Source of the DNA: Blautia hansenii DSM 20583
Lineage (GTDB): Bacteria > Bacillota > Clostridia > Lachnospirales > Lachnospiraceae
Length of the DNA stretch: 64,000 bases
Assembly: GCF_002222595.2 (NCBI RefSeq)
Contig: NZ_CP022413.2
Span: forward strand, 17,501-81,500
Direction: 5' to 3'
Positions 36,106-45,554 of this stretch are shown piece after piece (position 1 is the stretch's first letter; the number at the start of each line of letters is the position of its first letter). Position numbers and translations under genes: made by a program. Under the pieces are notes generated by a model. It was given only the letters and a program-made list of their open reading frames with translations, did not search any database and was not told the origin of the DNA.

Positions 36106-37668
36106 ATGAAAAAGCTATTAATTGTAGATGATGATGCTTTAATCAGAGCAACACTACACACAATTGTGGATTGGAATGAGTTGGGGTATGAAGTTGCAGG
36201 AGATGCACAAAATGGTGAGCAGGCGCTGCAAATATTAAAGAAAGAACAGATAGATTTAGTATTTACAGATATGAAAATGCCTGTTATGGATGGAATAGGG
36301 TTGATGCAGCAGATTAATCAAATGGAAAAAAAGCCTCAGATTGTGGCATTAAGTGGCTATGATGATTTTAGCTTAGTACGCAGTGCCTTTAAGCTGGGGG
36401 CATTTGATTATGTTCTGAAAGAGGATATCTGCGAAAAGGGCATTACTGAATTAATCAAAAAGATTGATCCTGTAATAAAAAAAGAAGAAGTGCCCTTATA
36501 CAGTGGAAAAAAGGAAGAAGAAGCCTTTTTAAAGGATATTTTATTAGGGCGTGTAATTCCTGTGAAAAAGGGAAGACTATTTGAGGAAAATTATGTGCTG
36601 GCAGCATTTGAAATCGACGAGTTTAAAGAAAATACAGTACGATTTCAAAGCTCCTTTGAAGAATATCTTGTAAAGCCAATGGTAAATATTGCACAGCAGA
36701 TACCGAGAATTGCCAATAAATGTGTTTTTATTTCCTTGTCACCGGGGCTTTATTTCTTATATATACCTATGCCAGAGGGAACTTCTCCGATTGTTTCTGA
36801 AACGATTGTTTCTCTTTGCAAACAGCTAAAAAGCGTATGGAATAATTATATGAATTTGCCTGTTTCAGTAGGAATAAGCAGAGTGGGAAGAAGTTCGGAG
36901 GATTTCTGTCACTGTTTGCTTGACACAGAAAATCAGTTGAAATTGCGTTATCTGGTTGGCAAAGGGAGTATTAATTTCTATGGACAAAAGGGAAGAATTT
37001 TGCCTGAAAAAGCTTATGAGAGACAGAAATTCTATGAAGATATCATTCAAGCCTTACAGGATGGAGATTTAGTAAAGCTGGAGGAGCAAAAACGTATTTT
37101 ATTAAGGCAATTAACGGACATGGCAGAAGAGGATGCAAGGAAAGAATGTCTGTATCTTGTATGGTTTATTGCTCTTATGATGAGAGAGAATGAAGATAGT
37201 ATTTGGTCTTTGTTTCTGGGGGAAGTAAATTATTATGAAAAAATAGGACGTATTGCGGATGGAGGAAGTCTGGCAATATGGACCAATAATTACATTAGTT
37301 ATGTAGCCGATTATATTGTGAATACATACGATAGAAACCAGATGGATTTATTTCAAAAAGCACGAAGATTTATTATGGATAATTATGCAAATCCGGAGCT
37401 TACATTGGGCAGTACAGCAGCTTATGTGGGACTAAACGAAAAATACTTCAGTTCTTGCTTTACAAAAGAAATCGGAAATACGTTCAGTAACTTTCTGACA
37501 GAAATCAGAATGGAAAATGCCAGAGAACTGCTTCGTACTACGGATATGAAAATGTATGAAATCAGTGAAAGAGTAGGTTACAACAGCGTAGAGCATTTTA
37601 ACAGAATGTTTAAGAAGGTGTGCGGTGTAAGTCCCAGTGTGTATAAAAGACAAATTTTGCAAATCTAA
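36106..37668 (+). CDS. YesN-type response regulator with AraC domain
   Basis: A 520-residue regulator: receiver domain with phospho-acceptor D55 in LVFTDMKMPVMDG, a long linker, and a C-terminal AraC DNA-binding domain (STAAYVGLNEKYFSSCFTKE, EISERVGYNSVEHFNRMFKK). ATG 36106 comes one base after the kinase stop. Its likely target is the promoter upstream of 37,758, where GATACGT and ACGTATC arms flank a weak -35 region. Confidence 0.92.
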   Translation: MKKLLIVDDDALIRATLHTIVDWNELGYEVAGDAQNGEQALQILKKEQIDLVFTDMKMPVMDGIGLMQQINQMEKKPQIVALSGYDDFSLVRSAFKLGAFDYVLKEDICEKGITELIKKIDPVIKKEEVPLYSGKKEEEAFLKDILLGRVIPVKKGRLFEENYVLAAFEIDEFKENTVRFQSSFEEYLVKPMVNIAQQIPRIANKCVFISLSPGLYFLYIPMPEGTSPIVSETIVSLCKQLKSVWNNYMNLPVSVGISRVGRSSEDFCHCLLDTENQLKLRYLVGKGSINFYGQKGRILPEKAYERQKFYEDIIQALQDGDLVKLEEQKRILLRQLTDMAEEDARKECLYLVWFIALMMRENEDSIWSLFLGEVNYYEKIGRIADGGSLAIWTNNYISYVADYIVNTYDRNQMDLFQKARRFIMDNYANPELTLGSTAAYVGLNEKYFSSCFTKEIGNTFSNFLTEIRMENARELLRTTDMKMYEISERVGYNSVEHFNRMFKKVCGVSPSVYKRQILQI

Positions 37669-37757
37669 CGATACGTCAAGAAATCTTACTTTTTGTCATA
37701 GTGCCACGTATCTATATCTGTTATGATTTCAATATCATAATATTTGAGGAGGTCAAT

Positions 37758-39080
37758 ATGAAAAAGAAAGTCTTAGCAGCATTATTATGCGCGGCAATGG
37801 TTGCTACAAGTCTTGTAGGTTGTGGTGGTTCCGATGGCAAAGAAAGTGGGAAAAAGGATGGAGAATCTGAATTATCAGGGGAATTAGTAATTGCTTTGTG
37901 GGACAACAGAACAATGGAATTATTTGAAAGTCTGGATCTTGAAGGACGTTTTCAGGAATTATATCCAGATGTAACATTAGAATTTGAAAAGTTGAAAGAT
38001 GATACAGAATACTGGAATGCTATGAAAATGCGTGCGGCAGCAAACCAGCTTCCAGATGTAATGTTTAATAAAACATTTACTCTTTCCAGATTTAAAGAGT
38101 ATTTGGTAGATATCTCTGATTTAAAAGCAGTAGAGGATAATAAAGTTGCTTCCGGTTATGCGGTAGATGATAAGATTTTAGGTATTCCTCTTACTATGAG
38201 TAGTGAATATGTATATTATTGGAAAGATATGTTCAAAGAAGCCGGTGTAGAAGTTCCGGATACATGGGCAGAACTGGAAGAAGTATCCAAAAAGCTTCAG
38301 GATTATTACGGAAAAGACAACGGAGATTATATGGCATTTGCTATTGGTGGAAAAGATGAATGGACAACTTATCCATTTGCAGAATTCATGCCTTCTCTGA
38401 TTTCCGGAAACGGACAGAACTGGAATACTATGGCAGGTCAGGATGAACCTTTTGCAGAAGGAACAGATGTAAATACAGCGTTTAAGAAAATTGATTCTCT
38501 GTTTTCTTCAGGCGTATTTGGAAAAGATCCTTTAGGTCTTAGTAATGACCAGGCATATAATCTGTTTGCTACAAAACAGTCTTCTATTATTGCAGCAGGA
38601 GCAAGAGCTTTGAAATCCTTTAAGGATACAGCAGAGAGCACAGATGAGTTAGGAACTTTCTACTTACCTGTAAGAGATGATGAGTCTGAACCATTTAGAA
38701 CTGTTACACAGGGTGACTTATTCCTTTCTGTAACTTCACACTGTGAAAATCCAGAACTGGCAAAAGCATTTGTAGAATTCTGTTTCTCAGAAGACTGGTA
38801 TCCGGATCATATTAAATCTATTCCGGATGACAGTGCAAGTAAAACATTTACAAAAGAAAAAGATCCGATTTTAGCACAGGCAGATGAACTTCAGCCAGAA
38901 GCAGAAATCGTTATGTATGACGGTGGTGGAGATGATTTCCAGGCATTAGTTGCAGAAACTACTTTCGACTATAAAAAATTAGGTGCACAGATGTTAATTC
39001 CTGATTTTGATTTAGACGAAGCGCTGAATGAGTTAAATACAAAGTGGAAGGCAGCAAGAGAAAAACTTGAAATTAAATAA
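37758..39080 (+). CDS. sugar ABC transporter substrate-binding lipoprotein
   Basis: A 440-residue family 1 binding lipoprotein. Signal peptide with lipobox VATSLVGC; then a Gly/Ser/Lys linker and a body with VIALWDNRTMELFE and AGVEVPDTWAELEEVSKKL. ATG 37758 follows GAGGAGG. It heads a three-gene transporter under the YesM/YesN pair. Sugar specificity cannot be told. Confidence 0.88.
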   Translation: MKKKVLAALLCAAMVATSLVGCGGSDGKESGKKDGESELSGELVIALWDNRTMELFESLDLEGRFQELYPDVTLEFEKLKDDTEYWNAMKMRAAANQLPDVMFNKTFTLSRFKEYLVDISDLKAVEDNKVASGYAVDDKILGIPLTMSSEYVYYWKDMFKEAGVEVPDTWAELEEVSKKLQDYYGKDNGDYMAFAIGGKDEWTTYPFAEFMPSLISGNGQNWNTMAGQDEPFAEGTDVNTAFKKIDSLFSSGVFGKDPLGLSNDQAYNLFATKQSSIIAAGARALKSFKDTAESTDELGTFYLPVRDDESEPFRTVTQGDLFLSVTSHCENPELAKAFVEFCFSEDWYPDHIKSIPDDSASKTFTKEKDPILAQADELQPEAEIVMYDGGGDDFQALVAETTFDYKKLGAQMLIPDFDLDEALNELNTKWKAAREKLEIK

Positions 39081-39106
39081 GCAGACGAAGTGAGGAGGAT
39101 ATCAGA

Positions 39107-40000
39107 ATGCAAACTCTGAATAAGAAAAAAGCACGGTTTATTGTGTTGTCCTTAATCATTCCGTTGACATTGCTGATTTGCTTTGTAGTATTTCCTGCGG
39201 GAGATTTAATACGAATGAGCTTTACAAACTGGGATGGATATTCAAGCTCCAGTGACTTCATAGGTTTTGACAACTATATATCCATGTTTCAGAATAAAGA
39301 TTTATGGACATCTCTTAGGAATAACGGTGTTTATTTCGCAGCACATTTATTGTTTATTCCCATAGAGCTGATGGTGGCAGTAATGCTGACATCAAAAATG
39401 AGAGCAGCAAAGGCATATAAGACAATTGTATTTCTGCCATATATCATCAATGGAGTAGCAATTGCCTATGCATTTTCTTATTTCTTTTCTCCTGTAAACG
39501 GAGCATTTAATTCCATGTTAGAATTTGCTCATTTAGAAGGATTTATCAGAAACTGGCTCTCTGATGAAAAGATTGTAAACTTTGTTTTGGCATTTGTATC
39601 TTTGTGGCGTTTCAGCGGCTATCATACTGTTTTATTCATGGCTGCATTGCAGTCCGTACCAAATGAAATTATGGAAGCTGCGGCAATGGATGGGGCAAAT
39701 TCCTGGCATATATTCCGTTATATTCAGGTGCCATCTATTCAGTTAATGGTTGACTTTGTGTTGTTTGATAACATTCGAGGAGCCCTTCAGGTATTCGATA
39801 TTCCGTTTGTTATGACAGCGGGAGGTCCGGGATACGCATCATCAACCTTTACATTACATACCATAAAAACGGCATTTACCTTTAATAACTTTGGCCTTGC
39901 TTCCACCATGGCGGTGGCAATCATGGTACTTATTGTGGTGATTTATCTCATACAGAATAAAATTCTCCATATTGGAAGAAAGGCGGAAAAGGTGAAATGA
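39107..40000 (+). CDS. sugar ABC transporter permease (MalF/UgpA type)
   Basis: A 297-residue, six-helix permease; coupling motif EAAAMDGANSWHIFRYIQVP. AGGAGG precedes the ATG. Its stop overlaps the next permease start (ATGA). There is no ATPase in this operon. Confidence 0.88.
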   Translation: MQTLNKKKARFIVLSLIIPLTLLICFVVFPAGDLIRMSFTNWDGYSSSSDFIGFDNYISMFQNKDLWTSLRNNGVYFAAHLLFIPIELMVAVMLTSKMRAAKAYKTIVFLPYIINGVAIAYAFSYFFSPVNGAFNSMLEFAHLEGFIRNWLSDEKIVNFVLAFVSLWRFSGYHTVLFMAALQSVPNEIMEAAAMDGANSWHIFRYIQVPSIQLMVDFVLFDNIRGALQVFDIPFVMTAGGPGYASSTFTLHTIKTAFTFNNFGLASTMAVAIMVLIVVIYLIQNKILHIGRKAEKVK

Positions 40001-40842
40001 GAAAAGGCAAGACAAAAAGAATCGGAATTGAAATTTTAAAACAGGCAGTAGGTATTACGATGGTATTTATTGTGCTTGCGCCTATCTTGCTGACACTTTT
40101 TGCGTCACTGAAAACCAAGGCAGATATGGTAAATACATCACCATTGCTGCTTCCTGAGCTTTCCAGAATTACTTTTGATAACTTTAAAGAAGTATTTGCC
40201 AATAAATATCTTTTATTAGGATTTAAGAATACAGGAATTATTCTGGTAATCAGTTTGATTTTCAATGTCATGTTTGGAACAATGACAGCATTCATTTTAG
40301 AGCGATTTGAGTTCAGAATGAAAAAGGTAATTGTGGCACTGTTTTTCCTTGGAATGTTAATTCCTACCTTTGTAACAGAAATTGCCCGTTTTAAAATTAT
40401 TACAGGATTAAATTTATACAATACTCTTGGAGCACCGATTATCATCTATGTTGCATCTGATTTAATGCAGTTGTACATTTACAGACAGTTTATTTCTACT
40501 CTGCCTGTATCCTTAGATGAGAGTGCGCTTCTTGATGGATGCAGCTATTTCCAGCTGTTTAGAAAGATTATTTTCCCGCTTTTAGCTCCGGCAACAGCGA
40601 CAGTGGTAATTATTAAATCCATTTCCATTATCAATGATATGTATATTCCATATCTGTACATGCCTAAGAACAAATTGCGGACATTAACTACTTTCTTAAT
40701 GGATTATGCCAACGCACAGGAAGGTTCCTGGCAGACGCTGGCAGCAGGAATTATTGTAATTATGATACCAACAGTACTGATTTACATATTCTTCCAGAAA
40801 TACATACTGGCAGGTGTGGCTGCCGGTGCGGTAAAAGGCTAA
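39997..40842 (+). CDS. sugar ABC transporter permease (MalG/UgpE type)
   Basis: A 281-residue, six-helix permease; coupling motif DESALLDGCSYFQLFRKIIF and C-terminus AGVAAGAVKG. It pairs with the preceding permease. A terminator follows, which separates this operon from the ATPase gene 137 bases downstream. Confidence 0.88.
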   Translation: MRKGKTKRIGIEILKQAVGITMVFIVLAPILLTLFASLKTKADMVNTSPLLLPELSRITFDNFKEVFANKYLLLGFKNTGIILVISLIFNVMFGTMTAFILERFEFRMKKVIVALFFLGMLIPTFVTEIARFKIITGLNLYNTLGAPIIIYVASDLMQLYIYRQFISTLPVSLDESALLDGCSYFQLFRKIIFPLLAPATATVVIIKSISIINDMYIPYLYMPKNKLRTLTTFLMDYANAQEGSWQTLAAGIIVIMIPTVLIYIFFQKYILAGVAAGAVKG

Positions 40843-40846
40843 ATAA

Positions 40847-40892
40847 AAGGTGTAAAGTCATTAGATTTCTAATGGTTTTACACCTTTTTTAC
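40847..40892 (+). terminator. terminator of the YesMN-linked transporter operon
   Basis: AGGTGTAAA pairs with TTTACACCT, with CATTAG/CTAATG inside, followed by TTTTTT. Confidence 0.9.
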
Positions 40893-40978
40893 GTTTATTT
40901 CTCAAAAGTATGATAGTTCATCTTTCTGCTTTCCTTTATACTAGCGTTCAGATTGCTGAAAAAGGAAGGAGAAACACG

Positions 40979-42130
40979 ATGTCAGAAATCACATTGAAAA
41001 ATGTTTCAAAAATATATGAAAACCAACAGTATGCAGTCAGAAATGTAAATCTGGAAATACAGGATAAAGAATTTGTGATTTTAGTAGGACCATCCGGCTG
41101 TGGAAAATCTACAACTCTTCGCATGATTGCAGGACTTGAGGATATTTCAGACGGAGAACTTTACATAGATGGGGAATTTAGTAATTATTGTGAACCAAAG
41201 GACAGAGAAATGTCTATGGTGTTTCAGAATTACGCTCTTTATCCCAATATGACAGTTTATGGAAATCTGGCTTATGCACTGAAAATCAGAAAAGTTCCCA
41301 AAGATGAGATTAAAAAAAGAGTTCATGAAGTGGCAAAAATTTTGGAGATTGAGCATTTGTTGGATAGAAAGCCCAGTGCACTTTCAGGGGGACAGAAACA
41401 GAGAGTGGCAATGGGAAGCGCAATTATCCGAAAACCAAAAGTATTTTTAATGGATGAGCCATTATCCAATCTGGATGCAAAGCTTCGTACTCAGATGCGT
41501 ATTGAACTGGCAAAGCTTCACAGAGAAATGGAAACAACGATTATTTATGTGACACATGACCAGACAGAGGCAATGACATTGGGAACGAAGATTGTGGTAA
41601 TGAAAGACGGATTTGTACAGCAGGTTGCACCGCCGGCAGAAATTTATAATAATCCGGCAAATCTGTTTGTGGCCGGTTTTATCGGTGCACCATCTATGAA
41701 CTTCTTTGAAGCCTGGGTGGCAGTTGAAGAAGGACGTACACTTCTCTATCTGGGAGGAAATGAGCTGGGAAAGAAAGTTTATCTGGATGGGAAAAAAGGA
41801 GAAATTCTTCAGAGACAAAAAAATGGTGAAAAAGTAATCCTGGGAATTCGTCCGGAGGATATTTACGAATATGAGGAAGCGAAAAGACGAGGATTTGAGA
41901 AAAATAGTGTAGGTCTGGAAGAAAAAGTAATTGCCAGAGAACTTTTAGGGGCAGAGGTTGTTTTGTACTTTCAGGCACAGGGAAGAAATCAGGCAGTACG
42001 CTTAAATCCGGAGAATGAGACGAAAAGAGGAGAAAATATCAATCTCTATTTCGATACAGAAAAGCTTTACGCTTTTGATATGGATACACAGGAAAACTTG
42101 TTCTATAAGGAGGATTTTACTCATGAATAA
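40979..42130 (+). CDS. MsmK/UgpC-type ABC transporter ATPase
   Basis: A 383-residue ATPase: Walker [10 protein letters not shown], signature [12 protein letters not shown], Walker [15 protein letters not shown], switch VTHDQTEAM, and a C-terminal OB/TOBE regulatory domain. ATG 40979 follows GGAAGGAG. It opens a ugp-like operon and its stop overlaps the next start by eight bases. It is the only carbohydrate-type ATPase in the window and could also power the ATPase-less transporters at 18 kb and 39 kb. Confidence 0.92.
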   Translation: MSEITLKNVSKIYENQQYAVRNVNLEIQDKEFVILVGPSGCGKSTTLRMIAGLEDISDGELYIDGEFSNYCEPKDREMSMVFQNYALYPNMTVYGNLAYALKIRKVPKDEIKKRVHEVAKILEIEHLLDRKPSALSGGQKQRVAMGSAIIRKPKVFLMDEPLSNLDAKLRTQMRIELAKLHREMETTIIYVTHDQTEAMTLGTKIVVMKDGFVQQVAPPAEIYNNPANLFVAGFIGAPSMNFFEAWVAVEEGRTLLYLGGNELGKKVYLDGKKGEILQRQKNGEKVILGIRPEDIYEYEEAKRRGFEKNSVGLEEKVIARELLGAEVVLYFQAQGRNQAVRLNPENETKRGENINLYFDTEKLYAFDMDTQENLFYKEDFTHE

Positions 42131-42986
42131 AAAGAAAAAAGGCAGTTTATCCCCTTATGGATATCTACTGCCGTGTATGCTGATTTTTGCAGTATTTTTG
42201 TTTTATCCATTTTTTAAGACCATTTATTTGAGTTTTTATAAGACAGATAAGATGGGGCAGGCGAAACTCTTTGTAGGAATCGAGAACTATAAAGAATTAT
42301 TGACATCGCCCTCTTTTCTAAACAGTTTAAAAGTAACTTTAATTTTTGTAGGAATTGTTGTTGTGGGAAGTATGATTTTAGGGCTGATTACCGCAGTGTT
42401 GTGTAATAAGGCATTTCCCGGAATTCGCTTTTTCAGTACAGCCTATGCATTGCCAATGGCCATTGCGTCAAGCTCTGCAGCCTTGATTTTCAAGCTGATG
42501 CTTCACCCTTCCGTGGGAATTGTCAATAAGCTTTTGGGACTTGATATCAACTGGCTGAGTAATCCGGAAACAGCACTGTACTGTGTGGCAATCCTCACAG
42601 CGTGGTTGAACAGCGGAATTAACTTTTTGTACTTTTCAGCAGGACTTGGAAATATTGACAGCACTATTTACGAAAGAGCTTCTGTAGACGGAGCCAGCGG
42701 TGTACAGCAATTTTTCCATCTGACTTTACCGGGATTATCTCCCATTATGTTTTATACATTAGTGGTAAACATCATTCAGGCATTTCAGTCCTTTGGTCAG
42801 ATTAAAATCCTCACGGAAGGAGGACCAAACGAAACCACAAATGTTATCGTATATTCTATTTACAGAGATGCATTCTTTAACTATCGTTTTGGAAGCGCAG
42901 CAGCACAGTCCGTAATTTTATTCTTTATTGTAATGCTCATTACACTGGTAATGTTCCGCATAGAAAAGAAAGGAGGAAAACCATGA
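42123..42986 (+). CDS. ugpA: glycerol-phosphate-type ABC transporter permease
   Basis: A 287-residue, six-helix permease of the UgpA type; coupling motif [20 protein letters not shown]. The start at 42123 follows AAGGAGG inside the ATPase gene. ATGA overlap with the next permease. Placement between an UgpC-type ATPase and a binding protein plus glycerophosphodiesterase supports glycerol-3-phosphate or glycerophosphodiester uptake. Confidence 0.8.
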   Translation: MNKKKKGSLSPYGYLLPCMLIFAVFLFYPFFKTIYLSFYKTDKMGQAKLFVGIENYKELLTSPSFLNSLKVTLIFVGIVVVGSMILGLITAVLCNKAFPGIRFFSTAYALPMAIASSSAALIFKLMLHPSVGIVNKLLGLDINWLSNPETALYCVAILTAWLNSGINFLYFSAGLGNIDSTIYERASVDGASGVQQFFHLTLPGLSPIMFYTLVVNIIQAFQSFGQIKILTEGGPNETTNVIVYSIYRDAFFNYRFGSAAAQSVILFFIVMLITLVMFRIEKKGGKP

Positions 42987-43825
42987 TAAATACAAAGGCT
43001 TTACGAAAAAGAAGAATTCATACAGGAATAAGAGTATTGATTAACATAGTGACAGCAATTATCGTGTTAATTCCTCTCTTGTATGCGGTAAGTATTGCAT
43101 TTATGCCTTCAGGGGAACTCTTTACCATGGATATGAATTTATTTCCAAAAAATCCGACCATTGAAAACTTCAAACAGGCATTTACAAGTGTTCCTTTACT
43201 ACGCTTTATTATCAATTCATTTGTTATGGCAGCCTGTATTACACTGGGGCAGATTGTTACCTGCTCTCTGGCTGCCTTTGCCTTCTCCTTCTTAGAATTT
43301 AAAGGAAAAGGCGTGTTATTTATGATTGTTATGGCTACGATGATGGTTCCGGGAGAAGCAACGATTATCTCCAACTATCTTACTGTAAGTCAGCTGGGTA
43401 TGTTAGATACATATTCAGTATTAATTGTACCTTACCTGACATCGGCAATGGGAATTTTCCTGTTCCGGCAGTTTTATAGCACATTTCCAATTTCTCTGTA
43501 CGAATCTGCGAAACTGGATGGGTGCAGTAACTTGAAGTTTATCGTAAGAATATTGATACCTCTTACAAAATCAGCCATTGGAGCAATGGGTGTTTATACC
43601 TTTATCAATGCATGGAATATGTATATGTGGCCATTGCTGGTAACTGGTTCAGATGAAATGAGAACTGTACAGATTGGTATCAGTATGCTGGACAGTGTAG
43701 ACTCTCAGTCAATTACACTGATGATTGCAGGTGTGGTAATGGTAATTATTCCTTCAATATCTATCTTTATTGTAGGGCAGAAACAGCTTATTCGAGGAAT
43801 GTTCGCAGGAGCAGTAAAAGGCTGA
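42983..43825 (+). CDS. ugpE: glycerol-phosphate-type ABC transporter permease
   Basis: A 280-residue, six-helix permease of the UgpE type; coupling motif YESAKLDGCSNLKFIVRILI and C-terminus IRGMFAGAVKG. It is coupled to ugpA by a four-base overlap, and the binding-protein gene follows after 18 bases. Confidence 0.8.
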   Translation: MINTKALRKRRIHTGIRVLINIVTAIIVLIPLLYAVSIAFMPSGELFTMDMNLFPKNPTIENFKQAFTSVPLLRFIINSFVMAACITLGQIVTCSLAAFAFSFLEFKGKGVLFMIVMATMMVPGEATIISNYLTVSQLGMLDTYSVLIVPYLTSAMGIFLFRQFYSTFPISLYESAKLDGCSNLKFIVRILIPLTKSAIGAMGVYTFINAWNMYMWPLLVTGSDEMRTVQIGISMLDSVDSQSITLMIAGVVMVIIPSISIFIVGQKQLIRGMFAGAVKG

Positions 43826-43843
43826 CAAAGAAAGGAAAAAAGA

Positions 43844-45283
43844 ATGAAGAAAAAAATAATTTCAGTGATTTTAGCAGGAACAATGATGATGGGAACTCTG
43901 GCAGGATGCGGAGGAAACAAAACTACAGAAACAGAAAATAAAACAGAAGGTAAAACAGAGGAAACTCAACAGACAGCGGGTACAGAAGAATTTTCCATGG
44001 CAGACGCTTCTGAAGTAGACGGCACAGAAATCTCCTTCTGGCATTCCATGGGTGGTGTCAACGGACAGGCGATTGACACATTAGTTAAGAAATTTAACGA
44101 TGAAAACGAATATGGAATTACTGTAAAAGCTCAGTATCAGGGAGAATACGATGACTCCTTAAACAAATTAAAAAGCGCACAGATTGGAAACATGGGAGCA
44201 GATTTAGTACAGGTATACGAAATCGGAAGCAGATTTATGATTGAGTCAGGCTGGATTACTCCTATGCAGCAGATGATTGATGCAGATAGTTATGATTTAT
44301 CCCAGATTGAGCCAAATCTGGCTGCATATTATACCATTGATAATCAGCTGTACTCTATGCCTTTCAACTCTTCTACACCGATTATGTATTATAATAAGGA
44401 AATGTTTGAAAAAGCAGGCATTACAGAAATCCCAGATAGTCTGGAAGGAATTGAAGCAGTTGGTGAAAAGCTTTTAAATGAAGGCGGAGCAGGACAGGTA
44501 ATTTCTTTAGGAATTTATGGATGGTTCTTTGAGCAGTTTATCGGAAAACAGGGATTGGAATATGCAAATAACGGAAACGGAAGAACAGAAGCGGCTACAG
44601 CAGTTGCCTTTGATTCAAACGGTGCAGCAGCAAATATTTTAACCGCATGGAAATCTCTTTATGATAAAGGCTATGCACCAAATGTAGGAAAAGGCGGAGA
44701 CGCAGGTCTTGCAGATTTTTCAGCGGGAAAATCAGCCATTACACTGGGTTCTACAGCTTCCTTAAAACAGATTTTACAGGATGTAAACGGAAAATTTGAA
44801 GTAGGTACTGCATACTTCCCTAAAGTAAAATCCACAGATGAGGGTGGAGTTTCCATTGGTGGTGCATCTTTATGGGCATTAAACAACAATGATGCTAAAA
44901 AAACAAGAGCAACCTGGGAATTTGTAAAATTCCTGATTTCCCCAGAGTCACAGGCATACTGGAATGCACAGACAGGATACTTCCCAGTAACAACAGCAGC
45001 ACAGGAAGAACCGGTATTTAAAGAAAACGTAGAAAAATATCCACAGTTCCAGACAGCAATTGATCTGAAAGCTTTTGTCAAGGGGGTGCGTGGATATTTT
45101 TCATATTACTTACGCAGATTCTCTCTCTGCTTCTGCCTGAATAATGCGTTTCAACCTGTCCTCCGCAGTCAAACCGCTACTATGGTCAAAAAACACTTTG
45201 ACTTTATAATTTGTTTTGCCTTGCTTAATCACAAAAACTCCATCCGGTTTGTTTTTCTCCGAATGGTTATTTGGGGTGGGTAG
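43844..45283 (+). pseudogene. ugpB: ugpB-like binding lipoprotein, interrupted by the mobile element
   Basis: Codons 1-407 (43,844-45,064) are the native part: signal peptide and lipobox MMGTLAGC, Thr/Glu-rich linker, then ISFWHSMGGVNGQAIDTL and a family 1 binding-protein body. At 45,065 the frame runs into the inserted element and ends after 72 foreign residues. The missing 61 C-terminal codons lie at 57,420-57,605; joining the two parts gives an intact 468-residue protein. The disrupted product lacks its last helices and is probably inactive or weak. Confidence 0.93.
45063..45065 (+). repeat. left crossover repeat ATC of the element
   Basis: ATC here and at 57418-57420 flank the element. 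On the minus strand this is GAT, containing the GA dinucleotide used by TnpX recombinases. Confidence 0.8.
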
Positions 45284-45307
45284 TGTACTGTTCACAATAT
45301 TTGTCAT
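45110..45307 (-). CDS. tnpW: TnpW-family transposon-encoded protein
   Basis: A 65-residue protein with the TnpW pattern FVIKQGKTNYKVKVFFDHSS followed by EDRLKRII. The start at 45307 follows AAGGAGG. TnpW genes sit at the end of Tn4451-type elements opposite tnpX; their function is unknown. Confidence 0.8.
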   Translation of the reverse strand: MTNIVNSTLPTPNNHSEKNKPDGVFVIKQGKTNYKVKVFFDHSSGLTAEDRLKRIIQAEAERESA

Positions 45308-45332
45308 ACGATATTCCTCCTTGAATGAAAAA

Positions 45333-45549
45333 GCCCGACAAGGAAAGGTCTGACAACGAAGTTCCGACAACGGACATCAGAAAACCTTTTTTCTTTATCG
45401 GGCGATACTATCTTTTTACTATTTCCTTTTTCTTTATAATATTGGTTGTCATGGTTGTCAGAGAGGGAAAAGTGCCGCAATATCAAGGCTTTCGGGATTT
45501 TTGCCCGACAACCAGACCGACAACCGGCTCGACAACCGAAGCGACAACG
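45333..45549. repeat. iteron-like GACAACC repeats
   Basis: CGACAAC(C/G) occurs four times at exact 12-base spacing (45506, 45518, 45530, 45542). Further copies lie at 45351 and 45365, and two inverted copies (GTTGTC) at about 45444-45459. Between VirE and tnpW there is no gene, so this may be a replication origin or a recombinase/accessory-protein binding zone. Confidence 0.6.
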
Positions 45550-45554
45550 GGCTT

